Position numbers and translations under genes: made by a program | Assembly (NCBI GenBank): GCA_023627715.1 | Contig: JAMAHW010000101.1 | Span: forward strand, 1 to 64,000 | Source: Periconia sp. R9002 | Taxonomy: Eukaryota > Ascomycota > Dothideomycetes > Pleosporales > Periconiaceae | Direction of reading: 5' to 3' | Length of the DNA stretch: 64,000 nucleotides | Shown: piece by piece, positions 33,276 through 44,700 of the stretch | Layout: each line of letters starts with the position of its first letter | How positions within the stretch are numbered: position 1 is the stretch's first letter | The notes under the pieces: generated by a model | What the model was told of the DNA's origin: nothing | Database searches by the model: none | What the model saw: only the letters and a program-made list of their open reading frames with translations

Positions 33276-35120
33276 CTACGTCCTCCGCTCAGTCAGCTTC
33301 CTCAACATGCGCAAACAATCCTCAACCTCGTCCGGCATCGCATCGACCCAATGAGCTTTGGCCTCCTCCCAGACGCGCACCAGGCGATCCTTGTCCGCAC
33401 CGCACTTGTCAAATGCTCTAAGCGCCGCAACAACCGCGAGACGACTGAGCCACGTGCGCTCGAGTTTCTGCTCCACGGCGCCCAGGTACTCATGCCACGT
33501 CTGCTCGAGGCGCGTGAGCGACCACGGCGAGTATCGGACCCCGCCAAACCCGTGGAAGCCGTGGAGGATGACGATAAAGGTCGTGCCCTCGAGGGGGACC
33601 CCGTTGTAGCCCATTTCGCGGAGCAGTGACATGATGCGGTCGAGATCGCCCGTCGTCTGTGCGGCGTGGCGGATGAGGAGGCTGTAGGTCCGCGAGTTGG
33701 GGGCGACGGGGGCCGCATCCTGGAGGTCTTTGAGCTCGGCGGCGGCGTCCTCAGGGTCCTCGGGCGAGTTTTTGTGCTGGAGTTGACGGGGGCGTTTGGT
33801 GAGGTATAGACCGAGGGCGCGGCGACCGCGCCAGATGCGCGTGTTATAGCGGAGAGGGGCGTCGGGCGCGAAGAAGTTTGTATCTTTTATGGCGGCGAGG
33901 CGCTTCATGCGCTCGAAGACGTGATCAGCGGCAGAGGGTTCGCCGCAGCGTAAGAGGGCGGCGATGACGGCGTTGAGGACGACCACGTCGACAACTTCGC
34001 CGGCGGCCACCAGGTCGTGGTAAGTTTTGCGGACAGCATCGCTGTTCTGCTGTACGCCGTGGAAGTAGATGAGGGAGACACGGAAATGGCGGTGGTATCG
34101 TATGCCGCGGTGGTTCATCTCGCGCAAAAAGGTCTCGGCCAGCTGGTACTTGCCGGCGCGCACGGCAATGTCGAAGAGCACGTTCATTGTGACCACTCCA
34201 CCTCGAATACCTGCTCGCTTTTCCATATCCCGCCATAGCTGTAGCGCGTGACCGACATGCTCCGAGGTGACAGTGCCCATGAAGCGGCCGGCAAGATGGA
34301 TGGCCGTGGTCCACTCGGAGCGGGTAGCGTGGATATGGGCATACTTCATATCGTCGAGAATGGAAAGGAAGCGCTGCATGGCGATAGGAGTGGGCCGTTC
34401 GAGGACGGAGAGGTGGTGCAGCATCTTGCGGATCGTATCGGCGGTCAAATAGGCAACGCCAGGGGTGGGCAGCTGTTTGTATATGTCGTACATCTCGGTG
34501 TGGCAGGCCTCTTCGTTCTCGAGCAGCTCCTCTAACCGCTTCACAGCGTCCGCGTCCTGCAGCTTTTTGAAGGGCCAGGGCTGGTGGTCGTCTCCCACAT
34601 TCCAAACCAAGGGCGAGTCATCCTCAAAAATCTCCTCCTGGTAGTCCTCGAAGCCGGGGCCATAGTAATCCACCAACGCCTTGAGTTCCTTTTCCGCAAA
34701 TTGCCGCACACTCCAGAAGGGACGAAACCTTCCATCCTCTGGTTCATCCACTTTCCGCCTTTTCTGTTTTCGGCTGCCTTGCCTCCTCACCGCTTTCGTC
34801 TGTCCAACTCCCTCGCCCCTCAATGAAGACTGCTGCCTCTGCCCCCCACGCGAAATACGCAGGACAGGAGTCTTGTGCGGTATTTGTATTGCGTGCTCTG
34901 GACACGATGATGCGCGGGCCAGGGCATGAAGGAAGAAGTTGTCCGGAGGCTCCCTTGACGCGCGTGGAAGACGAGGCGGGCGATTTACGGCGCTCTTAGA
35001 GAAGCATCGACGAGGCGGTTCGCTGTTGAACCATGCGGGATACAGAAAGGTGAGGAATGGACGAGTATATGTGGGAGTCGAGACTGTGAGTGTCCGGTCG
35101 AGGGTGTGGAGGAGGGACAT
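33276..35120 (-). CDS. Mitochondrial pentatricopeptide repeat protein
   Basis: Single exon, 614 residues. The first ~50 residues are Arg/Ser/Pro-rich with few acidic residues, including RRCFSKSAVNRPPRLPRASR, a likely mitochondrial presequence. A basic patch (RRQGSRKQKRRK) follows, then helical repeats. PPR-like units include TMNVLFDIAVRAGKYQLAET (about residue 310), VVVLNAVIAALLRCGEPSAA (about 375) and SRTYSLLIRHAAQTTGDLDR with a second helix LLREMGYNGVPLEGT (about 475-510). Fungal PPR proteins bind organelle RNA and control its stability or translation in the mitochondrial matrix. The exact target cannot be told. The gene is head-to-head with mS23, a mitoribosomal protein, across 455 bp, which supports a shared mitochondrial gene-expression role. 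Confidence 0.85.
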   Translation of the reverse strand: MSLLHTLDRTLTVSTPTYTRPFLTFLYPAWFNSEPPRRCFSKSAVNRPPRLPRASREPPDNFFLHALARASSCPEHAIQIPHKTPVLRISRGGQRQQSSLRGEGVGQTKAVRRQGSRKQKRRKVDEPEDGRFRPFWSVRQFAEKELKALVDYYGPGFEDYQEEIFEDDSPLVWNVGDDHQPWPFKKLQDADAVKRLEELLENEEACHTEMYDIYKQLPTPGVAYLTADTIRKMLHHLSVLERPTPIAMQRFLSILDDMKYAHIHATRSEWTTAIHLAGRFMGTVTSEHVGHALQLWRDMEKRAGIRGGVVTMNVLFDIAVRAGKYQLAETFLREMNHRGIRYHRHFRVSLIYFHGVQQNSDAVRKTYHDLVAAGEVVDVVVLNAVIAALLRCGEPSAADHVFERMKRLAAIKDTNFFAPDAPLRYNTRIWRGRRALGLYLTKRPRQLQHKNSPEDPEDAAAELKDLQDAAPVAPNSRTYSLLIRHAAQTTGDLDRIMSLLREMGYNGVPLEGTTFIVILHGFHGFGGVRYSPWSLTRLEQTWHEYLGAVEQKLERTWLSRLAVVAALRAFDKCGADKDRLVRVWEEAKAHWVDAMPDEVEDCLRMLRKLTERRT

Positions 35121-35575
35121 GAGACGACGAGCATTGTGTCTACAGAGAAGCTGTTTGGATTAGATGGCCTGGATCGGTGCCATTGGCGGTACAAATATCA
35201 GCAGCGGGTATCTAAACGAATCAAGGAATGAATAGGAGAATGCGTCAGACAACGATGATGATGCCGTCCCCGACTATGTAGCTTGATGGCCGTCGCGGTC
35301 GAAAAGTGGTGGTCGCGTCAAAGTTTCTGTGCAACGCTAGGAACGGCAAGTGCCGTCCTCCGCCCGAAGAAATATCCATCCGGTCTGTTAACACGGTACA
35401 GCTACCTATGTACAACGCCATCACCGTCCATTGTCAATTGACAATTCCTCCCAATTGACAACCAGATACGCACCCATCGATGCAATAGTCCACCGCGAAA
35501 GAGCTCCTTTCCTTCCGCATGCGATAACCTCCGCGACCTTTCTCCACCACCACCACCACCACCACATCACACATC
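35121..35575. promoter_or_regulatory. Shared bidirectional promoter of PPR and mS23 genes
   Basis: This region separates two divergent start codons of mitochondrial genes. It contains the perfect palindrome ATTGTCAATTGACAAT (35430-35445) and a second copy of its half-site CAATTGACAA at 35452-35461, 17 bp further on, which looks like a regulator-binding arrangement. A run of CAC triplets (about 35549-35567) lies just before the mS23 ATG. Confidence 0.55.
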
Positions 35576-36480
35576 ATGGGCCGCTATGATTTCCGTCCCT
35601 TGCGTGTCCGGCAAACCGCAAAAGCCCTTTTCGAGACCAGACGCAACCCCAGCCTGCCCCAATGGTACCAAGTTATGGGCGACATCCCACCAACGGAGAC
35701 GCTTGCTCGCCCGGTGCAGCGCGCCCCCAAGCCCGTCCGCACCGGCAAGAAACCCAGCAGGATGTTCCAGCCGCTACCCATCCACTACAAGGAAGACGCG
35801 CTGCGCACAGAGTTCTTTGGTGACCACCCCTGGGAATTGGCGCGGCCGAGGATCATTGTCGAGGATAGTGGCAACGATGCGAAGAATTACGATTGGGGCA
35901 AAGGGATTGTGCAGCCTGGGAGGCAGGTTGACGGTGAGAGGTATGCTCAGCCTTCATTCTTCCAATTCAGTTTCGATCCAAACTTTTTTTCATTTTACAT
36001 TGTGGAACTTGAAATTTGAGGAACAGATTAGAATCATAAGCTAACCAATCTACCAAAAACAGCGTCGTTCAACGCCAAATGTGGCTAATGAAGCACTTGC
36101 GCATCTCCAAGCAAAGCGCCTACGACCAAGCACGACGAGAATTCTACGCTTACCGACACCGCACCGACCTCGCGCGCCGCATCGCACGCGAAGAAGCCCT
36201 GCACGTGGGCGCCTACTTTGGCGCCGGCCCGCTCGAGGTCGGCATGCTGCTCGAGGACAAGTCGTTCGAAGACTGGAAGGGCTGGGCCGACAAGATGATT
36301 GAGGATGAGGAGGCCATGCGGAGTCAGATGATGTCGGCTCCGCAGACGACGGATGAGGATGAGGCGCTCAGGTTGGGTGAGGCGGAGATGGAGAGTGCGG
36401 TGGAGGAGGTGGGAGAGAAGGTTGTGCCGGGGAGTCGCGAGGGGTTACCTGCACTTGGGGGCGCTCCGTTCCATCCTTAG
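35576..36480 (+). CDS. RSM25: Mitochondrial small ribosomal subunit protein mS23
   Basis: Two exons (35576-35940 and 36063-36480; 122-nt intron with donor GTATGC, acceptor AACAG) encode 260 residues. The start MGRYDFRPLRVRQTAKALFE, then LPQWYQVMGDIPPTETL and PIHYKEDALRTEFFGDHPWE, are characteristic of the fungal 37S subunit protein Rsm25/mS23. Exon 2 continues SVVQRQMWLMKHLRISKQSA, YDQARREFYAYRHRTD and EEALHVGAYFGAGPLEVGM. The C-terminus is acidic. It acts in the mitochondrial ribosome small subunit. It is convergent with the PTAR1-like gene (189 bp apart). Confidence 0.92.
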
Positions 36481-36669
36481 AGTTGGAGCGGAAAAGAAGT
36501 GTATGAATATGTGGATGTAGATCCAGATGTTGTTGGTTCTTAGACTTGTATATGTATGTACGTATGTAAACTTTCTTCCTCCCGTATCACCCATGTAACA
36601 CGTACAACCAAAGCAAAAGACTGGCATTGATTTCCCCCTTTTCTCGAATGCCACGCCCTTCGACACTGC

Positions 36670-37961
36670 TCAAACACCCTCCTCTCCCAACCATCCCGCA
36701 AGAACCCTAACCCTCTCCTCAAACGTCACCCTCCCATTCCCTTCACTTCCCTCCTGAATCCCCCTCCGTTTCGCCCTCTCCAACTCCACCCCCACCACCC
36801 TCCGCACCTCCCTCCTCCCCTCCTCTCCCATCCCAACCCGCGAATCCTTGACCACCTCCGTGATAAACAAATACGGCGCCAGCGTCGAGAGCCGCAATAG
36901 CAAAATCACATCAAGCGTCAATATAACAATCTCATCTATATTTACCTCGTCCTTCCCACTGGAAGAAGGAGACGAGGAAGATGAAGGCGAGAAAAAAGGA
37001 TGTAGACGCAACAAGAAGACGAAGAACGACCATCCAGAGATATCGTTCGCGTTGGGGGTGTGTGTGCACCATTTTTTGGTTGTCGTGAGGAGAGTGGGCG
37101 GAAGCGCGGTGTCTGAGGAAGGGAGGAGGGGTAGGATGTGCGAGAAGAGGTTGCGTGCGTAGTTGAAGGCGTGGTAGTTTTTTGAATGGGAAGTTCCGGA
37201 TTGTAGGACGGTAGTGAGTTCGCGGGTTAGGAAGGCGGGTAAGGAGGTCGTAGATTCAGAAGGGGAGGGTCCTTGTGGGAGATTGGGAGAAGGGGACGAG
37301 GAGAGGGGGACGACGAAGGTGGTTACGAGCCAGTAGCGGTGATGCCAGAGAGTGGGGGATTTGGATTGGCGATGGAGCGGGGAGGTTAGGATTGTGGTTG
37401 TGAAGGTTAGTTCGCGGTGGATGAGGTGGGAGGTGAGTTGGGAGGTAGAGGGTTGATGGTGGTGGTGGAGTAGGTGCCGTTTGCGGAAGTTTGCGGCGGT
37501 TAGGTGTTCCGGGTCGAAGAGGAGGATTGTGTTTGTTGCAGTGAGAGCTTCCTTTTTTTTTCTTTTGTTAATGGGGGTTGGTTTGGTGGTGTTTTGACAG
37601 AAGGATTGGAGAACGTATGTTTGTTGGGTAGATAAGTGATATGGACTTTTGTAAGAGGAAACACGAATCCTTCGAGTATATGAATACGGGAACGAGGATT
37701 CGTATATATATCTCAACATACATCAGATGCTACACCATCATCCTTCACGCCCTTAAAGAAGCGTGCACGTGCTTCGAGAAATGCCAAGGTCAGAATCTTC
37801 TTGGGGATTCCCAGATTGGGGCCTTCTTGCATCGAGATGCCATCTTCGGGTTCTATGGCCGGAGGGAGAACAGATATCTCGGTGACTTGGTCAATGTGCG
37901 TGGTGAAGAAGGTCGTGAGGGTGTTGTAGGCGGTTTGTTGGAGGGAGGGGTTGTTGTTCAT
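36670..37961 (-). CDS. PTAR1-like protein prenyltransferase alpha-repeat protein
   Basis: Two exons (37961-37722 and 37551-36670; 170-nt intron, donor GTATGT, A-rich 3' end) give 373 residues. The 5' exon codes for an N-terminal helical region. Exon 2 has protein prenyltransferase alpha-subunit type repeats: PEHLTAANFRKRHLL, RELTFTTTILTSPLHRQSKS followed by PTLWHHRYWLVTTF, and SHSKNYHAFNYARNLFSHI, which are variants of the NxxxWxxR repeats. The overall pattern matches PTAR1, the alpha-repeat protein that in animals partners in Golgi-directed geranylgeranylation; the fungal role is inferred. Two acceptor AGs lie in an A-rich stretch; I used the one giving DEALTATNTIL. The other adds three lysines and keeps frame. 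It is divergent from GET1. Confidence 0.75.
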
Positions 37962-38299
37962 GGCCGCATTTTGGAGAGTGGTTTGTATAGGTATGTAGTG
38001 ATTTAACTACACTATTTTTACCAGATCGGTTTTAGGAAAGATTGGAAGAGAGATCTTGAATTTTTTTTCACTTCTTTCTCTCTTTCAAGATTGTAACCTT
38101 GAAGTTACTCGGGATCAGTACGTTGTAAGTGTGGCTAGTGCTTACTAAGGGACACAATGACATAACAGGTATACACACACCCCTCTCACGAATTGTTTCC
38201 TCACTCCACCACGACAACGATGCACTGAGCAACCCAAACCACGGAACCGCCATCTTTCCTTTCCTCTAGCACCCCGAAATCATAAGGGCCAAAATCGCG
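37962..38299. promoter_or_regulatory. Shared bidirectional promoter of PTAR1-like and GET1 genes
   Basis: Only 338 bp separate the two divergent start codons, so the promoters must overlap. No strong TATA box or palindrome is visible. Confidence 0.5.
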
Positions 38300-39100
38300 A
38301 TGCCATCTCTTCTGCTTGTCGTCTTCATTTTGCAGCTTGCACTGCACATCATCAACACAGTGGGCGTCAACACAATCAACGAGCTGGTATGTGTTCTCTC
38401 AGGCCTCGAGATTGATGAATGACACGTGCTAATGATCTATGCAGCTATGGATTCTTTACAATAAATTCCCCACCCCCACTTCCAAGTCGGCTCAAAAGGC
38501 ACAGACCCTTAAGAAAGAAATCGTCAGACTCAAGCGCGAGCTGGCAGCCACATCCCCGCAGCAAGACTTTGCGAAATGGGCAAAACTAGATAGACAGCAC
38601 AACAAGGCCGTTCCAGAGTATCAAAAACTGGGTCCGTCCTAACCCCTTCAGCCATCCTACACCTCACCTTCCATTCTGCCTTACCAGCCCTTATGCTTTA
38701 CTCTTCGCTAACAGGAACGCCCTATCATACAGACGCCTCCCTCAAATCCCATCGAACTACCTTTACCTCTACCGTCTCTGCGCTCCGCTGGCTCGGTACT
38801 CAGGGCTTGCGCTTCGTCCTGCAATTCTGGTTTTCCAAGACGCCCATGTTCTGGATGCCTGCGGGCTGGGTGCCATACTACGTCGAATGGATTCTGAGTT
38901 TCCCACGGGCCCCTATTGGAAGTGTTAGCATAAACATCTGGGGAATAGCTTGCGCAAGCGTCATCACCTTGGCGAGTGAGGCGCTTCAGGCGGCGTGGGT
39001 GTTGGCGACCAAGAAACCGGTGCCGACTGCGAGCGAGAAGGGAGAACCTATGGCTTTTGGCGCGGATCCGGCGAAAGCGGGCGCCAAGAAGGAGTTGTAG
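38300..39100 (+). CDS. GET1: GET1, ER receptor subunit for tail-anchored protein insertion
   Basis: Three exons (38300-38386, 38445-38631, 38715-39100; introns 58 and 83 nt) encode 219 residues. The protein has an N-terminal membrane segment (SLLLVVFILQLALHIINTVG), then a basic coiled-coil (AQKAQTLKKEIVRLKRELAA, DFAKWAKLDRQHNKAVPEYQ) and two C-terminal membrane segments (TQGLRFVLQFWF..., INIWGIACASVITLASEALQ), the topology of Get1/WRB. The cytosolic coiled-coil docks the Get3 ATPase and, with Get2, inserts tail-anchored proteins into the ER membrane. All splice junctions keep frame. Confidence 0.93.
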
Positions 39101-40865
39101 ACGCTCCTGTTGGCTCTTATCGTCCGTCGCGTCATTTCCTTGTCTCTTGGTCTCGTACGCAATGCCCTATGTGCTGTGATAATGGAAGCATCGATAGTTC
39201 ACAATATCCTCCTATTCTCAGCTTACACCTTGTCCGTACGGTGGCAGGGAAATATGCCTGAAAGAGCTGACGTTGTTTTGCTTTTCGGATAACCGAGCAA
39301 CTCCCAAAACATACAATAAACCAGGAGTAGGTGCAGGCACACTCAACTACCGGCTGCATAGCTCGGCTTCCCAGAAGGCAAGCACCTACTCCATAGAAAT
39401 CGCATCCATTTTGACAGCAAAAGTTCGATGGTGAAACAATTTGGCAGGCAAAGGAGCAAATACAGAGTCCATTTCCTCTACTTCGTCACCTGCGCCTGCG
39501 CGAGAGGCCGGAATCATCATCATGGTCAGACGAAAAGCAACACCCACACCGCTGCGGATATCATGGACTGGAGGTGTTTTCGATTGTGTGCAGTGTAGAC
39601 GGCGCACAGGCGAACTCAATTAATGGTGTATACCCATAAATGTGATAGTGGCAAGAGGAGGAGCTCGAGGGTCATGGAAGGGAGAAGCAGTAGTGGCAAA
39701 AATACGAGAAGAAGCACTACACAAACGGGCGAAGATATCTTCTTTTCTATTTCTCCTTCCTGGGGTTTGGAATGAAGTCTACACCTACTACTTCTCCGCC
39801 TTCACTTCCATGCATTTGGCGTGGGCGCGGACGAAATGGCACCGTTGTCCCACTGCTCCAGGATCAGGGCATATGTCGCAGGGAGCTTTCTTAGGAGGTC
39901 TTGGAGGTGCATGGGAAGAAAGAGGAGGAGAATTGGGTCAGTACCTCTCTCTTCGCTCTCCTCTGGCAAACTTGCCCGCCAGAGCGCTGTCGGCCAAAAT
40001 TAGTACAGCATTACACACTTAAATCTGCTTCATTGCATCATCCGGCGCCCAAATAGTCATGCAGATAAGCTTTTTTCTTTTTCCCAATCTGTCCAGGCCG
40101 TTGGTTCGTTCGGCCCTTCCCGCTGCCAGCACGCGAAGGTCGGGCTTTCGCGAAGCTTTAACTCCGAAGAGGGTATCCACCCACCAGCTAGCTCGCGAGG
40201 GGTAATTGTTCCTAGTGAGAGGCTATCTTTTCCCTCACGGAGCAATCCCTAATGACAATACATGTTGTGTAACGTAACTTGTATTCTACATGCGATGTAT
40301 GACGGTGATTGAAGGGTATTGTATCGGCAACTTTTTTTTGTCCCCCCCCCCACGTGTTCGGCGGTGGATTCGTGCAGCAGGTGAAAGGGACAACGACGTA
40401 ATGAGGGGAGCTGTCCTGAAAATCGCAACTCGCGAAACACTCGTTATATATGTACAAAGACGGTCGCCGACTTATGTAAGTTTTTGTACTTGTCAATTAC
40501 CCTTACACACGGTGTACCTACGTATATCTCCTGAAAGATCGGCTGGGCTAGACATTGGAGGAGAGAAAAAGTCACCCAGGGAACAATATATAAAGAGGAT
40601 TGCCGGCCAGCTAGCTGCAGTTACGAAGTCAGTCCGGGTACTTAACTCATCCTTCGAGAAGCATACCTAGCTTTCCATACAGCTACAGCTACAGCTCTGC
40701 AGCTCACCTACCCCTCCCCTTCCAAATCCTCCTCGCCTCCTTATCTCATCTTCGTATTTTCCCCCGCTTCTTCTCCTCAGCTTTGCCCTCGTTCCTCCTC
40801 ATCCCCTCTCCCTTTCATCCCACCTCAACCCCCGAACAATTCATCCACCAAAAAGCGACGCCAAA
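39101..40865. other. Intergenic, 1.8 kb
   Basis: No convincing multi-exon gene can be completed. The minus strand at about 39788-40060 holds fragments of plausible coding sequence with four cysteines (see findings). The right part is the promoter and pyrimidine-rich leader of the hydrolase gene. Confidence 0.45.
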
Positions 40866-41718
40866 ATGTCCGAGTGCTGCAAAACCGGCTTCAACTGGAA
40901 CGGCTCGCCCACGGGCACCGAAACCACCCTCGCCGACAAACCAGCCTACGTGACCGGCACCTCCAAATCCGCCGCCATCATCATCGTGCACGACATCTTC
41001 GGCTGGACGTTTACGAATCTGCGTCTGCTGGCGGATCACTTCGCGAAGGAGGCGGATGCTACTGTTTATTTGCCAGACTTGTAAGTCGACGTCGGGCGAT
41101 GGAGTATTGTGTGCTTTGATTGTCGATTAACATGTGTGTAGTTTTGACGGCGAAGTCATCGAACCATCGACCATGGAGGACCCGGAAAAACGCGCAAAGT
41201 TCGACATCCCGTCTTTCGTGGGGCGAAACGCAAAGGATAAACGGGGTCCGGAGATCACCAAGTGTGCTCAGACGCTGAAAGCTGAGTTTCCCAAAGTCGT
41301 ATGTTCAACCCCGCACAGCATCCACCCTACCCTACTCTAACCCAACCCTCCTCCGCAACAGGGCGCAATCGGCTACTGCTGGGGCGCCTGGGCCTGTCTC
41401 CGCCTCGCCGCCGACCCATCCCTCATCGACGCAATCTCCATCGCCCACCCCTCCCTCGTCGAAACCACGGAACTCGACAACGTCAAGGTCCCCGTGCAGA
41501 TCATCGCGCCCGAGAACGATCCGGCCTTCACCCCCGACCTCAAGGCCCACGCCAACAAAGTCATCCCCACCTTGGGCGTGTATTACGAGTATGTGTATTT
41601 CCCTGGATTGAACCATGGGTTTGCGGCAAAGGGCGATCAGAAGGATGAGAAGCAGAAGTTTGGCCTCGAAAAGGCGAAGCGCGATGCCGTGGGGTGGTTT
41701 AATGAGTTTTTGCATTAA
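40866..41718 (+). CDS. Dienelactone hydrolase family protein
   Basis: Three exons (40866-41080, 41142-41298, 41362-41718; introns 61 and 63 nt) encode 242 residues of an alpha/beta-hydrolase of the dienelactone hydrolase family. The predicted catalytic triad is Cys130 in GYCWGAW (nucleophile elbow), Asp177 in ENDPAF and His209 in NHGFAAK. The N-terminus SECCKTGFNWNGSPTGTE and KSAAIIIVHDIFGW are typical of cytosolic fungal members related to yeast Aim2. Bacterial relatives open lactone rings in aromatic breakdown, but fungal substrates are largely unknown. The protein shows no signal peptide. Confidence 0.92.
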
Positions 41719-44700
41719 GCGGACAAGTGGTTGTTTGGGATTCGAGGGGAGGTAGTGGGATCGAGGGAATGGATGTGGTCGAGCAAAGTAGAGTAAAGTA
41801 AATAATCTATGTCCCCTAAAGCCACCATCCTTGGTTCAAGCGTACGTGTGTGCGTGTATGTATTATAAGGTTTTGCACTGCTCTTAACATAGCTCAACAT
41901 GTCCATCAACTATCATCGAAAACCTATACGAGGTATGTCAAGAAGCTGTTTACAGTGTGTTGGGAGCAGAAAGTACGGTTATTATGTACCTTACTCTAGG
42001 CCCGGCCAAACTCCGCAATGATACATCTTCCCATTCCATTTTCTTGGGGGGTGAGGAAAGGGGTTTGTTCATCCGCCTCTCCTTCCTTTATTTCCTTCTC
42101 ACTCCGCTACCTACTTCTTTGCGCCTGGAATGGTGGGGGATTTGTATTTGGATTATTGTAATGCATGTGGTTTTTTGATGCTGGTGGTGAAGGTTTTGGT
42201 GCTGGGTTGGATGGTTATGGATTTGTAAGACTAGGACTTGAGAGGAGTGTAAGATCATATCAAGTGAATGTTTATATTCATGACCGGACGCATTGATTTG
42301 TAGGACTGATTTGATCTGGTAGTTTATTGCTCGGAAGTTAATCACTATGTGACTATGAGGGCCTTCTTTAGTTTGAAGTCAACATAGAGTATATGGGAAG
42401 GAGCGTTTGGTCGCTGAGCTATACCGTTTTGACCTAGCGCGAACCACAGTTCCCAAATATGCATCCATCTGTTCGATCTTCAGGACGCTTCACCACCCCC
42501 CTACCCCTCCCCCTAGCATACTCGTGTTGTTTACATCTAATCAGTGCGAAAGCCACTACACCATCGGCTTCGGTTCGAAACAGCCTCACGGCTTATCCGC
42601 ACCCGAAGCAGGGTCCCGGGCGCGCCAGCCACAGCGGGATGAGACGTCAACGAGGATTCACTCCCTTATCTTTGCGGTCGCGGTCCGCATACCCCTCTCC
42701 GCCCCTGACGGATACCGAATGCATACCCGACGTGGGGGTGCTTTGGATGGACCGTCCCACCCGTCAAGCGGCCAAAACTTTGCTTGGAATCCTCTTCTTC
42801 CGGGCAGAAGCTCGCCGGGTAACCATCGAACTCAAACTATCTTCCGCTTCCTGCCGAATCCAGAATTGGAGCGCTCAAGGCCGAAGAGTTTGAGACTGTT
42901 CATGTTGTCGGTATAGACACACTAGCCACGCGTCTATGCGTTGGCATAGCGTGCATGGGGGTCATTGCGGGGACGGTGAAACTATAACGTGTTGTTCAGC
43001 AACAGTCGATCCAAACTTATTTCACTTCAATAACTACCTGCAACTCGCTGGCCCAGCTTTCCCCTACCAGGATCTGCACATACATATGTACATATCATCC
43101 ACTGCCTGGGTATTGGCTTGACGAGGCTTTCTGGCCAATCGGTTCCCAGGTCCTTCGAATCGGATTCGCAGAGCTCATGACGATCCAGTTCGCGCTGTGG
43201 ACGTAGCGTCGCACGAGTCCAGGATTCGACAGGTGAGGTGCTACAAACTAGTTGCCGACGGCCCCCGCCTCCGCCCCCCCCCCCCCCCCTGCCATGGAGA
43301 TCACTGTGCTACATATCAACCAAGCAATGGCGTGAGCCTTAATCCATTCTCACCTGAAAGTGGTCCTGTCTAAAAATAGTGAGCTAAAGAGCCTGGATAG
43401 GCGTTCATCCCGCGTAGCCACGCCTCCAAGACGTTGTTGGAGTCTCCACTTCGAGGAAATAAGCGCCTGTGGATGAAAGTGTGCTAGCTGGCTATCCAAC
43501 ACCAATGCCTTGTTCCATCATGCAGGACAATACGGTCTTTTGACAAGAGCGCACGCGACATGAATGGATCCTGCTGGTGCCAAGGGGATTGAGTATCCAC
43601 CCTGTAACTTTACGCCGCATCACACCTGTCTCTGGTATGACATTTATCCAGCGGATCCGAAAAGAGCGTGTTTGTTAAGCATGGGTAGGGTAGATGAGCA
43701 CACGCAAAATGCAAGGATTAGCGAGACCATAGTAGACCGATGCATTTCATATCAAAGAACTTCAGTGCTCGAGCAGATGCTTGAAGTGACTGTACAAGGT
43801 TGTCAAATTGCTGAGAAAAAACCCCTTTCTAGTTTACGTACTCTGTCGGGTGTGTCCGCGGATCCCGCTGGTCCTGCCGTGGCATTTGGGATTGTATCCT
43901 TGCGTCTCATCTTTTTCCTTCCTTAGCTCGAAGCGCGCAAGCATGGAGGTCAGTTCAGTTGAAACTTGACAGAATGAGCGCTAAACAGGAAGGATGCCGA
44001 ATTGGTCTCGAGCAAAGTAACCCCACATTCAAACGTCCACTGGTGGGTTCAGGACTGGTATGCAAGTATTGACTCAGACTGACAGGCCAAGAACGCACGT
44101 TCACTGACTGAATTCCCGGGCAAAAGTTCCCGAAAGACAAAAAGTTTCAACCAAATGCCGCACGCCTGGGCTCTTCTTAAAGAAGTGATGGGTTTTACGG
44201 TGAGCGGCAATGTACCTGCGCATGTGCGAGCTGCAATTTCACGCATGATCGACGAACGGCTTCTACCAGGAGGGTAACCAAAAAGGACCTGATGCATATG
44301 TCACTTTGGCTTATTGACCTATGGGCTTGCAGCTTTTGTTATAGGCCCAGGGGAAAAGGTTGTTTTGAGCGGATGGAGCAATTTTACCGACATGCATCCT
44401 TCCCACGCAAGCTTTGACCGATCACCGAATCGTTTGCCAAATACGAACTTCCCTGATTTGTTCCTCTGTTTCCCCCTTTCCCATTCAAAAAATGCACTCT
44501 CCTGAAGCGGCAATGGTGATGCATTGATTCTCACAAAGAAGGATAGGAGACTGGGGGCTATGCGAAAGACTTAGCATTGGAGCGGGCATCTATTCCGTGC
44601 CTGCCTTACTTTCAAAGCTCGTTCCTCCGCGTCAGACGCTGAACGGTATACCAGCTGCGGCGTCGTTGCACATGCCTCCTCCACAAGACCTGGGCAACAG

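Noticed and set aside
42407..42916. 169-codon plus-strand frame
   Set aside because: An equally long frame overlaps in another phase, composition is Pro/Ser/Arg-rich without a domain, and no homology is recognised.
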